Positions 1 to 11,665 of a stretch of 64,000 bases of DNA are shown in pieces. Position 1 is the first letter of the stretch. Every line of letters begins with the position of its first letter. The stretch spans positions 4,340,001 to 4,404,000 of the forward strand of contig NC_039488.1 in assembly GCF_003590095.1 (NCBI RefSeq), in the 5' to 3' direction. The stretch comes from Trichoplusia ni (Eukaryota; Arthropoda; Insecta; Lepidoptera; Noctuidae). Below the pieces are notes generated by a model, which was given only the letters and a program-made list of their open reading frames with translations, was not told the DNA's origin and made no database searches. The position numbers and the translations under genes are program-made.

Positions 1-209
1 TAATACAAACAAAATTCGACCATAATTTATCTTTTTTGTTTGAAACCTAATACTTACTTGTCTTGTAAAAAAAACTTAAAGCTGTTTCGTGCTTTACCGT
101 TCTTATATTTTAAATAAATTATCGTATCGACAATCTGTGTTAAATATGAAACGTTTTGACACCATTTTTAGAGATCCGAAACCAGTGGTGAAAACTTAAC
201 CCTTTAAAA

Positions 210-480
210 AATTAAGGGCATGCCGTCTGTCTGTCACCAGTCTGTATAGTCCTCCTTATCGTTTTCGATAACGGCGACCATTGGCAATTCACCTCCTAGC
301 GTGAGCCCTGATGTGACTGGCTAGACCGAGTTTGGATCTAAACACTCGGTCGCAAGCGCTGCAGTAAAGTTGACCCGCAGAATTGAGAGTATAGGTGTAC
401 GACGGCTTAGGCCTCTCTTTTTGGGCTTGGCGCTTTACCAGTCTGTATCTCATTTACCGTTATAGCTGAAGTGATATATT
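210..480. repeat. Diverged dispersed repeat (CTGTCACCAGGCTGTAT family)
   Basis: It contains CTGTCTGTCACCAGTCTGTAT and a second CCAGTCTGTATCTCA-like block. The same phrases recur near 31330-31510, 36450-36610 and 50015-50278. This resembles a common lepidopteran dispersed repeat whose intact copies start near GGTTCCGT and end near CGCACTTGACCGGTTT. Boundaries are approximate. Confidence 0.4.
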
Positions 481-1169
481 TTTATTTCCGCTTAACCAAC
501 CAGATCGAGGTTAAGCAATGATTGTTCCTGTTTAGAAATGGTGTTTTGTCGAATAAATTTGAGGGTATCGCCCAAATTTGTGTCAACTTTACGATTTGTT
601 TTTAATTTGACAAGATTGTACGGAGCTCCCATTAGTACTTTCTAATTATTTCGGTTTTTAGCCTTTAACACTTATTCCTTTATTATGTATCCGTCTAGAT
701 CTCTGTTTCATCCATATGAAATCACATACATAGTTGTGTTGCCAGATATAAAAAAAAACTTGTTTTTAATTTTCTAGCGATCAGTGAACGTGAAATATGG
801 CAGCATATTATTATCATAACGGTTTTAAATAATGGCGTCGTAAAAGGATTATTTGAATGAATCTACATTTTCCATACCCTTATCTTTAAATCAGCATTTT
901 TTGTGTAAAATGTAGTTTAAATAATGTGTTTTACATAAATATGCTATTGAAAACATCAAAAATCGTTTAATTGAATGATATACTAGCTAACATTAATTTA
1001 CCGAAAAGCTCATCTACTCGTAGTATTTAATCGACATAAAATATTTAAATAAAACTATTTTTTAAACTTGAATAACATTATATTTTTAACAGATCCTTCC
1101 ACGGTTTGCAAGAATTTCTCGTTAAAGACATTTTTTTAACGACTCCTGCAGTAAAGAACTTCATCGTTG

Positions 1170-1340
1170 TCTCGCTGAGATTTTCACAAACATTCAAGTC
1201 AAAGGCTCAAAGACATCCAGACTCAATACAAGCATACGTGGATTACACAACCGCTTGTCATACGCGGGGATCGAACTCGCGACACAACGCGTACTGGCTT
1301 GTTGACCCGTTGACCGCAACCACTCGGCTATCGGTGCAGG
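1170..1340 (-). repeat. tRNA-derived SINE, family A
   Basis: Read on the minus strand it has a tRNA-like head with an A box (GATAGCCGAGTGGT) and a B box (GAGTTCGATCCCC), then the family body with GAGTCTGGATGTCTTTG. The same body occurs at 10649, 26601, 33324, 35428, 41000 and 47660. It is a retroposed SINE, not a functional tRNA gene: there is no foldable acceptor stem. Confidence 0.75.
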
Positions 1341-3820
1341 CTGCTTTTAGATGCAGAGTCAGTTGTTGACTCATTGAGTTGTAGTTGTAAAAGAAAAGCG
1401 CCGTCTCGCGATTAAGTTAGCTTTCTGGATATTAAAACAAACTACATTCTTAAGGAATGTTAAGTTTTACTCTTTCATGGTTATTTATTATTATGTTTAT
1501 TCTTTAGTTTATTTTGTAATTGATCTTGTATTAATCTTATTTTATAACATCGCTTTGGTTTATCTGTGACTGTAATGGTGCTATAATAAACAAATAAATA
1601 TAAATTAGTAAATATTATGCTGATCATATCAAGGTCAGGCCGATAACGAAGAGTTTTAGATCTAAATCTATATAAGAAAAACTAGAATATCGAAGCATGT
1701 GTACCTACTTAAAAAGGTGAACGATCTTGGTGTTCTTTTCTGTCCAATAATTCAATCCTCAAATAAAACGAGAATTTATATATACTTAATAAAAATTAAG
1801 ATTATTTGTACAAAAAGACACCAAGATTGATGAAAATTGTTTACCTTTTTTAAGTATTAACCAATTGAGTATACTTATAAGTCTGTCAATGTTAATCCAA
1901 CCTTCTATTTGACTATTAACACTAAACTGTACATTCTTGACAACACACAAACAAGCATTCATTTAGCACTTCTTATTTAATAACAAAAGACCATCGAGAC
2001 AAAAATATACTTGTGAAAACATGGCTGTCATTAAGCATTCATAGAGAAGTTACGACAGATTTCGCGGTTTTTATTGATATATAAATCATTATCTACCGCC
2101 CACGCTTAAACCTTGAATTAACTTCGATCAAAATTAAATATTATATAACTAAATTATATACAGCCCTCATAACGAGTAACAAATTATTGTAAATTGGACT
2201 TTAAGTTTGAGTCATAAGCTCGCTTTTGCAATGAGTGCCAAAGCTCTGTGATCGACTGTACCATTAACACCATAAGCCGATAAAGCGGAAATTTAAACGT
2301 GATTTTAATTTTGTTTACACACCATTGCTTGTCGTAACCTTTTAACAAAGAGCACAACCTTTCCGAGTACGCAATGGTTATGTAAAAATGTTGAATCGAG
2401 ATAAAGACCCTACGGACAATTAGTGTTGTATTGGGCAATTCTAAACGTAATGATTCAGTTTATTTGAATGAAGTGAACATTTATCATGTTGACTGGTAAA
2501 ATATGCGCTGATGAACGCATAACAAACGATAACGAAGTGTGGCAACATTATGTTTGACAATTAACGTCATTTGGAGCCGGCCTGAGGTGAGTGTTGCTAC
2601 ATGCAAATATTTACTTGATAAATATTAGTGATTAATTGTTTTAATTCGGAAACATGTTAATTGGTAATTTTTATTTTGGTTTTTGCAATTGAACTCACGT
2701 AATAATAAAAAAATCGGTCAAACCATTTTCAAAATTGTGGAGTGTGAAATTATTAACTTTTGAAGATTTGAAAAATCTGTTATAATTAATGATGTTATTG
2801 TGATATTTTATATGTCTTCATTCGAATCACTGTAATTGTATTGTGTCGTCCTGAGTTTTCTCTTAATAAATAAATAAACGTACACTCAATGTTTCAAATA
2901 AATTACTAGTACTTAGTACATACTACATAAATGTGTATGTCTGAGCTAATTTGCATATTGCCTACATTGCGACAAAAGCCTGGCCTCATTATCATAGTTA
3001 TATCTCTCATGTATATTACTTTTAGCTTCGTTATAGCTGGAAAGACGACATGTAGTCATTCTTAATTTATATAACACTAGCTGTACTCGCAACTCCGTCC
3101 GTGTGGAATTTAACAAAAGGTATTTTTTGGTTTTTGCTATTTTAATTTAATTTTCAGTTTTATTTTCCAGCTTTATTGAAAAAAATATTACCATCAAATA
3201 TTTTTGTTATGACACCAAACAATACTTAGACATAACATTACTTTTTTTTTTTAATAAAAGTAGTTCTGTGTCTCCTTTTTATATCAGCTACTTACCAATA
3301 TAAGTCGCGTCAAAATTGGTAGAGCTCTTTCAGAGATTACCCGGAACAAACGGGCAAGAATTAAAAATACTTCCTAATAATTTTATTTTCTGAATTTGTC
3401 TTTCTTTGTCCTATTTTTACGGAAACCTCAGTGTCGGGAGTATAACCCTCACTTTTTTTGGAGAATATCGAGAAAATATTTTCCAAAATAATATAAAACG
3501 ATTCAAAATAGCTCTACAGTACTATACTCTGACAAAATCTCATACAACATTCAAGTATACCATACATAATAAATAAGCTTAACTCTCATAAAGCACGTGT
3601 CCGATTGTCATCTGGTCTCCATCGTGATACGACAGACCCATTGTATGTAGAAATTAAAAATGACCGGCGATAACGAAATGTTATGGCTATCTAAATCCAT
3701 CCAGACTCGGTAACGTATTGTTTTATAAACAATAATAAAACGTGACTTCTTAATCTTGTAATCTGTGTTATGGAAATCTATCATTAATTATTTACAAGCT
3801 TTTTGCTATTTTATCTAAAG

Positions 3821-3958
3821 CTAGCTGTTGCCAGCGGGTCCGCCCGCTACGAATCAAAAATGAAGCCATTAGAGAGGGGAACATTAAATCGGGTACAAGC
3901 TAATCCTATTTACAAACATGCATACATACAAACTTTCGCGTTTATAATGTTAATAGGA
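3821..3958 (-). mobile_element. Helitron-like non-autonomous element (Lep1-type)
   Basis: On the minus strand it opens with TCCTATTAACATTATAAACG and closes with CAACAGCTAG, the 5'-TC and CTAG-3' ends typical of lepidopteran Helitron-like MITEs. It carries no coding sequence. The base after CTAG is not the usual T, so the edge may have mutated. Confidence 0.6.
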
Positions 3959-6913
3959 TTGTATTTCATTTAGGTTGTATAATGTTCTTGTAAAAATGTT
4001 GCCAACCACACAGCGAGAGACCGATTATATATATTTTATATTATGTATATTTCTCCTCCAAACAGCACTTTCCCAAATATCTTCCTCATCAAAAAAAAAT
4101 CTAATTAAGAAATTCTGCGGAAAAAATCTAGGTCTCATTCCAAATTGGAAGTCTTCCAGTAAATTGCAACGGACTTACATTGGGGTAATAACATGTCGTA
4201 TTCAAACCAGACCCATTTGAAAATATTAGATCGACAACATGTTAATTTGGGCAAAACCCCGCAAACTTTGGGCTATTAAATGTTAATAAAGCGAAGGGTC
4301 GAATTCAAGAAGTTTCGTCGCCGAGTAAAGGGAATTCGGACACTAGAGCTGGACCAAAGGGCTTGATGCTTTTATACGAAGTTGTAGAAGTTGTAAACAG
4401 TATAACTGAAGGACTGGAATGTAGCAGTACGGTAGACCAAAGCCGGGATTGCTAAAACTTTTTGTAAGCCCAGTTGTGGTAGACTCTAATCTAGTTATTT
4501 CCTATGATAGGTAGACCCATATCTTTCGAATTAAATGATCATGGAACCAGAATACCAAATCCAATTCATGGTTGAAAACTTCATCGTTCATCCAAGATCA
4601 AAACTAGACCAATCTTTCAACACATGCAAACGCCAAATCGTTCTTGCCTCATACAACGACAGACGTTTCAGTTTAAAATAGTGCAATAGTCCATTAAAGC
4701 CGAAAGTTTCGCCGAAAGCCGAAAATCAGCGGTATCGGCTTTGGCTGTCAACAAACTTCTCGGCGGACAATACACGTTGACCTGACTTAATACTTTAGTC
4801 GCGCAGGTACAGCGCCGCCGGCGAGGGATCACAACTTTTACATGAAAATGGAACATTAAATTTAATGTCCAACAGCTTGGGGGATGTTTGGCGAAAAATC
4901 GTGAATTTGGGAGTGTAACTTACATTTAGTCTGTTTCAAAGGATATTTTGTAAAACTACGCCTAAACTAAACTATGCCTTTCAAATGAGAAGGTAATCGC
5001 GAACTTTACTCATCAAATAGCACAGCTAACGAAACCGATTCATATGTAGGTATATAATACTGACTTAATTTTGTTTATTTTTAGTAAGTACATGACATTT
5101 ATTTAAATCATTATAATAATAGTTTTCAAATCAAAATGTCATTAAGACAGTTATCAACTCATTTGAAACTCATCGAAAATCAAACCACGAAAGTGATCAA
5201 TGATTTACTGTCAAGAAAATATTAGATCTTCATGTCAATACAATATGACTAGTTTTGACAGGGTTTTGGACTCAGATAATTAGGATAGTTATTTTATAAT
5301 TTCAATTTAATTACGAGAAGTAGCTGGACTCAGGCCGCTTTACGATTTTTTTTTGGTTGTTTTTAGGATTCCGTACGTATATCTCGATTATCTCGTGAAT
5401 CGTGACGTGCCACAAACTCATTTACCACCGAACAGGTTTGTTTTTATATATCATCTTATCGCAAGTATTATTTGCAGTTGCTTCTGATTTCAAGTTTACA
5501 CCAAACTTTAAATGAAATTCGCTTACAGGTCTCTCAAATTAACTCCAGCACTTCAAGTCTATAGAGATACCACAAAAAACTGTTGTTTACCGTCATTATC
5601 AATAGGAAACATTTATAAGGTGTCTTGATGCTGTTTAAGACAAAAAACTCTTCTAAAAAAACTAAAGTATCTAATTATCAAACAATTTGTTTTACGCATA
5701 GATAAATAGATTATCGTTCCAATCCAGCGGTTGTTGTATGTCGTAACATGTCGTACCACGCCTAAACGAGTTCATTAACTTTGACACCAATTAACGCGTC
5801 ACAATGAACACAGTTTTGGCACTTTATAAAGATTTATATCTACACTAACTTTTGCCCGCGGCTCCGCTCGCATCGAATTTAGTGTCACATAAAGTTTCTA
5901 AATAGAGTTGTCGACGAGGTAGGACCTATTAAAAGAATAAATTTAATTAGTCTGACAGTATTTTTGCATTTATGTGCATAACAAAAACTGATATAACGTG
6001 CTTTTTTCGGGAGTGGGCTTAGAGTGAGGATTACGTAACTGCGTGTTAAAAGTTATAACAAGTAGTGACGTAACTCCAATTTTCTACACACTGTATCTTG
6101 CTGTTTTATATTTGCTGGTCGAAAGTAAGAACACATTTCTAACAATTATTAAATTATCAACTTAATAGGCTTGCAACGAAACTTTTACAGCTTGTGTTAT
6201 TTCGATGTAAACGCCATATTTCTAATAATTCACATTAAAATCCGTTCAGGAGTTGCGTGAAAGACAAACAAACAAACATCCGCAAAAACTTTCGCATTTA
6301 TACTATAAGTAGCGCAAGATATTTGACACCATTCACTAATTGCCGGAGTAACTTATGTAATTTGAGTTTAAATCGGAACAAAAGTTCGTCTTGTTCAATA
6401 TTTAATGTTTAAGCTGACTCCTGTATTGATTTCCTAAGAATTAATTAATCGGCTTAAGTTATATTTATATAGAAAATTTATGAGATGTAGGTAAAGGCAA
6501 AAGGCTGCAGAAGCTACTTGGAATTAACATCATTAAATCTAAATCATGATTTTAGAGGATACTGGTTTGAAAATTTTCCACTGCTGGTGCGTTTTTTTCG
6601 TATTTAGATTCGTATCCTAAGTGAGAATGCAAATAGATTTTAATATGAACATTTCGAAACAGCGTAAAACTCCTTGAACCTATAAACTACTTGAAATCAT
6701 TTTGATTTTAATTATTATTTTTAATCGATAAGGCATTGATAATGAAGGCTATGATTTTTTAAATCAATTTGTACGAAAGCAGCTTTGTTGCGAGTCTATC
6801 TGGCACTTGATCTGTTTAATTTCAAAAAACGAAAAACCACACTGATCACAATGAACACACAATATAAATATTAACTACATTTTATTTGTTAAAATTGTTT
6901 TCGTCATTGTCAG

Positions 6914-7627
6914 TGACGTCATTATTCGATTCTTTCACTTGCAAGCTCCACTCCTCAACTTGAATTCTCTTTACTCCAATGCAGAAATAAGGATGACGAT
7001 AAGTGTTTTGACTCCTCCAGCCAGTATTATTAAAAATATTGGATACATATTTTTTCTTTTACTCCGCTAATATTAATTGATATGACTTATGCTTGACGTC
7101 ACGTCTATGTATAAAATTAACTTACTGGCTACGTCACAAGCTTTCCGTCCTAAAGAAGTTTGCTAATTTTTATTAATCACATAGCAATAAAAGGTCTAAT
7201 TTTCTTATTTTAAATTATCTGACGGACTAAAGGACTAGGTGTTTATCTACTATTCATAAAAAAGTGTATCGTTTTTTTTTATTCATCGTTGAAAAAAACG
7301 TTTCTAATTCCTAATATATTTTTTTAAATTTAGTAACGGACTAAATATGCTTTTTTTATCAATAATACCCAATCCACTATAGTCCACAATCATCCCGACT
7401 ATTTAGAATACGATATTTAAAACTTAAAACTGGCCATCAATTTAAAAAATACATTGAATTCTCTCACGACTGCATTGACTCTGACGTTGCATGTAACAAT
7501 AGCGAACGGGCCTAGTTCAGACAGTTTCAGTTTCCCTACAGAAGCAATTAGGACTCGTTTTCGTGTGCAGCCAATGAAGTTTGGTTTCCGTTTCTCGTCA
7601 ATCAGAGAGCAAGCCACAATGACGTCA
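6914..7627. promoter_or_regulatory. Cluster of CRE-like TGACGTCA octamers
   Basis: The perfect palindrome TGACGTCA, the binding site of CREB/ATF bZIP factors, occurs at 6914-6921, 7094-7101 and 7620-7627, about 4 kb upstream of the sidestep exon 1. The clustering suggests an enhancer but could also reflect repeat content. Function is inferred only. Confidence 0.25.
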
Positions 7628-8546
7628 CAGTTCATTGCTACCTGGATTCTAAAACAACGGGAACAACCTGGAATTATTAATAGTTATCTATATTAAGGGG
7701 TTCCTTATACAGTGTACTGTGAGTAAAAGAATGAATGCCATAGGAGTATTTATTTGGTTTCATCTCGTCCGTCTTAAAATCAAAAAGTTTTAATTAGGGC
7801 TTAAATAATTTTGAGGTACTCTTGGAACATTCAATTATCGACCTTAGCAGCTTGGTGGCAAAATGTCGTTCCTATGGAAAAGAACCGGCAATAAACTCCA
7901 TGAAATAAAAAAAAACGATTCAAAATTTGGTGACACAGATAGACGAACTACCTGACAGTGTTTTATAACTATCTTAACGCGATTAATGTTGTAATTATAT
8001 AGCTAAATTAACCGTGACGTGGTAAGTAAAATTTGTTCAATACCCTTGGTGCCTATTCAGATTCGCTCTTGTCGGGTTTTCAATAATAAGATCACGCCTT
8101 AGTAGTGGCTTACAATGGTTCCAAAACGTCCAAAAGATGTTTGTGTACATTTTAGTTTTAGTAGCACATCAAACTCCTTCGCACTTATAAATCGACCATC
8201 ATATCTGAGCGCTTATACTGAGTAAGAGATCGCCGCTCTATCCAGTGCGCTGTCTGATTTCCACAGCCACATCAACCGTACTATATAAGTTTTTGTTCTG
8301 CTAATTAATTTGAAGGACAAAACTAATGAAACAAAAAATGAAATTGCTCGACGAAGCAGAAAAAGTTAATTTTCATGACATTTTATTTTTAATAGCGAAA
8401 CCAATCAATTTATTTACGAATTACTAAAACTGAATGCCACACAATACGAATAATGAGTTAAATTTACGTCACAAAGAGTTGCTTAAATAAATGTCGCTGT
8501 GTATTTGCGACTAATGATCACTCTTTCAAATTAGGTACATTTATAA

Positions 8547-8684
8547 CTTGCTATTGCCCGCTGACCCGCCCGCTATATATCGAAAATGGACAAACGGGAA
8601 CATTAGATCGGAATAAAAAAATAGGTGTGAAAGACGAAGAAACATCCATGCAAACAAACTTAGGCATTTATAATATTAGTAGGA
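8547..8684 (-). mobile_element. Helitron-like non-autonomous element (diverged)
   Basis: The minus strand starts TCCTACTAATATTATAAATG, the standard Lep1-type 5' end, and finishes at a degenerate CAAG in place of CTAG. It has the same layout as 3821-3958, including the CCCGCTGACCCGCCCGCTAT portion near the 3' end. It has no coding capacity. Confidence 0.55.
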
Positions 8685-9492
8685 TTAACGTTTAATGTCA
8701 TACAGCCAAGCAGTTCCATCTTCACATAATAAAAAATGAACGTATGATCAAAGATTACCACTCTTTTTTTGTGATGCTTTCCGATTCCATTTTCAAATCC
8801 CTCTTTTGTCACGAAGATTTCTTTTACCCATGTCCGTTGTTTAGTGTAGGTACAAATATAGAGAAAGTTAAAGTACAACCCTTCATGTTTTCGTTTTGTT
8901 GGTTTTCTAGGATCTGAATAGCACAAAAACGATTTCTGATCTTTGCTCTATTATGAGCCTCTTTCATTGGAAACTATAAATTGGCACTTTGACCGCCCGA
9001 CTTCCAACCTGTGATCAAATACTACGAACGACCATTAAATAATAACTGAACAAAGTTCTGAAACTGTCTTTAGGCTTACTTTACTCTGATTAAGGTATCT
9101 TGTTCAGAGGAATGTCCCTCCAAGGCCTTGGGATCAACTTTACAAAACATAACTCACCTATTGAATAGACATTTTCATTCAATACCATTTAGTAAGTACA
9201 TCGGTATACCCAATTCGCGATACCCAATAACAGCATAAGCATCAAACACTGTTGACAAAGAGTTTAATTAACCAATTAAGTTTAATTAACAGTGTAATGT
9301 TTACAATTGCTTCGTTAATCTTAAAACGTTGACTACGCTATTTGTCCCTTGAAGTTTGTTTCGTTGAGAAGCCCCTTAATTGGTGCCTTATAATGATGTA
9401 ATTCATTTATTTGTGTAAGGAATTATTTTGTTATTATTTAGACTCTTGGTAAATGAAGTGAAGAAATCAATAATATAAATTACGCCAGTTTA

Positions 9493-9764
9493 TCTATACT
9501 CTATACTAATATATAAAGCTGAAGAGTTTGTTTGTTTGTTTGTTTGAACGCGCTAATCTCAGGATCTACTGGTCCAAATCGAAAAATTCTTTTTGTGTTG
9601 AATAGACCATTTATCGAGGAAGGCTTTAGGCTATAAACCATCACGCTGCGACTAATAGGAGCTAAGATATAATGGAAAATGTGAAAAAAACCGGGCAGGT
9701 AGGTATACCTAAATCATAACTTATATCTTCTACCCACGGGGACGAAGTCGCGGGCAACAGCTAG
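9493..9764 (+). mobile_element. Helitron-like non-autonomous element, complete
   Basis: A 272-bp element opens TCTATACTCTATACTAATAT and ends GCGGGCAACAGCTAG, inserted exactly between A and T with no target duplication, as expected for Helitrons. A short GC-rich stem (CCCACG with CGCGGG) lies about 12 bp before the end. A second copy in reverse orientation is at 25784-26042 and a truncated one ends at 38583. Confidence 0.85.
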
Positions 9765-10648
9765 TTAAGTTATAAAAAAATCAAATACGCAGATGGCGTA
9801 CCCGTTTCCTTAACAAGTATGTTAAAGTCTATTTTTAGGTTTAATAGACCCATAAGAATACACTATTCTTTCAAAATTAATTGCTTATTTGATCTCATCA
9901 TACACCCAATGAAACTAAATTATAAATGAGTCGAATTTATCAGAATTAAACTTACAACTGTAGTTTATCCGTACAAAGACAGACAGGACCTTGGGACAGT
10001 CATCCATAAACCCAATGACGGATTCAAGGTATTACTTTCACAGCACAAAAGTAGATAACCAAATCTACAATCCTACATCATTGCTGGCATCCTACCTAAC
10101 CAACCAAGGTGTAAACTTCACAAGAGTCATCAATCCTAAACTTTACCCTGTCTGCTTTACCTTTACGAAATAAACAAACGAAGAATCGATCGCGAAACAA
10201 AACTGGAACATATCTACCACTACAAGTCTAGCTAGACAGCTATCCAGCGATATTTCCAGCCTAATTTAATTCCTGGTTTAACAGTTTACTGTATTAAGCC
10301 GTCTCGACCCAGGCTGTTTCGCTGCGGCACGGGTCGGCATTATGCAGTAGAGAACAAACTTTTCTATTTAATTTTGCAATACAATGACACACATTTGATG
10401 TTCGGATAGCTCGCGATTTTAAGAACAGCTTTCTCATTTTGTGACCAGTGACAAATTTGATAAAGTTTTTTTGTCTTTTGTCGGTTTTGCAATTTCGACT
10501 GAAAATGAATGTGAAGTATAAAATAATACGCATTTCATTTAAGAACAGAAATTGCTTTTTGTTATTATCAAAATATGTGGTTGCTTTTGTACGTTCAATG
10601 TAGAATGATTTTAAAAAGATTCGGCCCATGGACTTATTTATATTTGTA

Positions 10649-10780
10649 TGTCGCGCGTCGTGTCACGGGTTCAATCCCCGCGTAGGGCAAGCATTCGTGT
10701 GATCCACGAAAACGACAACTTGTCCAGAGTCTGGGTGTCTTTGTGCATGTGTTCTGAATGTATGTGAAATCCAAAGTTAC
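10649..10780 (+). repeat. tRNA-derived SINE, family A, 5'-truncated
   Basis: It keeps the B-box region (GGGTTCAATCCCCGC) and the family body including GAGTCTGGGTGTCTTTG, but lacks most of the tRNA-like head. Same family as 1170-1340. Confidence 0.65.
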
Positions 10781-11471
10781 TCATAGATTAAAATGCTTTG
10801 TAGAGGATTCGTTGTACGTTACGAAAAATCTGTATCATCACGTTGCCAATAATCCTATATCCACAGATAAAGACCCATTTGCATTAATGTGGGCATTGTA
10901 ACTAAAACGTTACCGGTAACAGACAAAATCAGACAAACGGCTATCGATACTCCAAACGTCGGTACCCATATATCCTGATGGGGTATTTAAATGGATATGT
11001 GGAGGATTTATCGGAGTGAGGATCGAAGCATTCCTAACTCCAACCAAGTAGTAATCGAAGATAATGTTTATAGAAAGCTAGACTAGAATGTAATATAAGC
11101 TAATGGCTTGCAATGATAATTTTGAAATAGGACAGCTTAAATGCCAGTCACTGAAGTTTTCGTTAAAGAGAACTAAAGAAAATTAACTCTACAAAAAAAA
11201 ATCACCTATCAAATTCAGGAATTTATTTCATTGCGTTGGCTCGATTTTTATCTTAATAATTATTTGTTATGGCAGCTGCACCTAAGAATATTGTCAGTAA
11301 AAAACTAAAAAGGACATTAGGACAAACAGCGGAGCCTAAGTTATAGGGTTGTATTTTTACCGTCCCTTAACAGAAAGAGAGAGAGACTAAGAGAAATATT
11401 TCAGAAAATAGAGTAACATATTGTGAAAGCTTTAAAGTTCTCAGTAATAACCTATTTTCCCTCTTTTTCAG

Positions 11472-11574
11472 ATCCATGCAATGGTGGTGTCGCAGAGGTG
11501 ATGCGGTGGCAGTAGTGTGGTAGCGCGAGGCCGGCGCCTCCCTCGCCCAATGAGAGCGCGGCGCGGTAGCATGG
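11472..11574 (+). promoter_or_regulatory. 5' UTR of sidestep-family gene with uORFs
   Basis: A strong acceptor (CTCTTTTTCAG, ending at 11471) suggests this is the start of an exon and that an untranslated exon lies upstream. The 103 nt leader holds short upstream reading frames: 11476-11523 (15 codons), 11481-11501, 11501-11515 and 11550-11585. The last overlaps the first main ATG (11575) and stops 1 nt before the second in-frame ATG (11587). This arrangement predicts translational restraint. Confidence 0.5.
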
Positions 11575-11665
11575 ATGGGCCGTAGGATGCGCCTCACAGC
11601 GGCGCCGCTATACATATTCCTTCTCATCTGTACCTGTGGCTATGCCTTTATACCCGGCGTCGATG
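11575..11665 (+). CDS. Sidestep-family gene, coding exon 1 (signal peptide)
   Basis: It encodes residues 1-30: a charged start, then a hydrophobic core (LYIFLLICTCGYAF). The donor GTAATT follows and phase is 1. The upstream ATG at 11571 stops after four codons, so it is not the start. M5 (11587) has A at -3 and a better context than M1 (T at -3), so translation may begin there; the signal peptide is kept either way. Confidence 0.85.

Larger units (their letters stand above)
1..11471. other. Upstream non-coding region
   Basis: I see no coding exon here on either strand; open frames are short and AT-rich. Because exon 1 of the sidestep-family gene begins at a good acceptor (11470-11471), part or all of this stretch may be its first intron, with an untranslated exon further left or outside the window. 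Recognisable contents are SINE pieces (1170-1340, 10649-10780), Helitron-like elements (3821-3958, 8547-8684, 9493-9764; fragments near 3075 and 5850) and three CRE-like octamers (6914-7627). The rest is unassigned AT-rich sequence. Confidence 0.6.

Noticed and set aside
2568..2592. Possible first untranslated exon ending GAG|GTGAGT at 2586
   Set aside because: The donor matches consensus but there is no promoter or other support; one site in 11 kb of AT-rich DNA is not enough.
7417..7696. Overlapping 72- and 80-codon frames on opposite strands
   Set aside because: Mutually overlapping and without recognisable motifs; the segment reads like a decayed repeat.
10294..10629. 111-codon open frame on the minus strand
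   Set aside because: Lys/Phe/Ile-rich composition as expected from AT-rich non-coding DNA, no motif, no splice or promoter signals.
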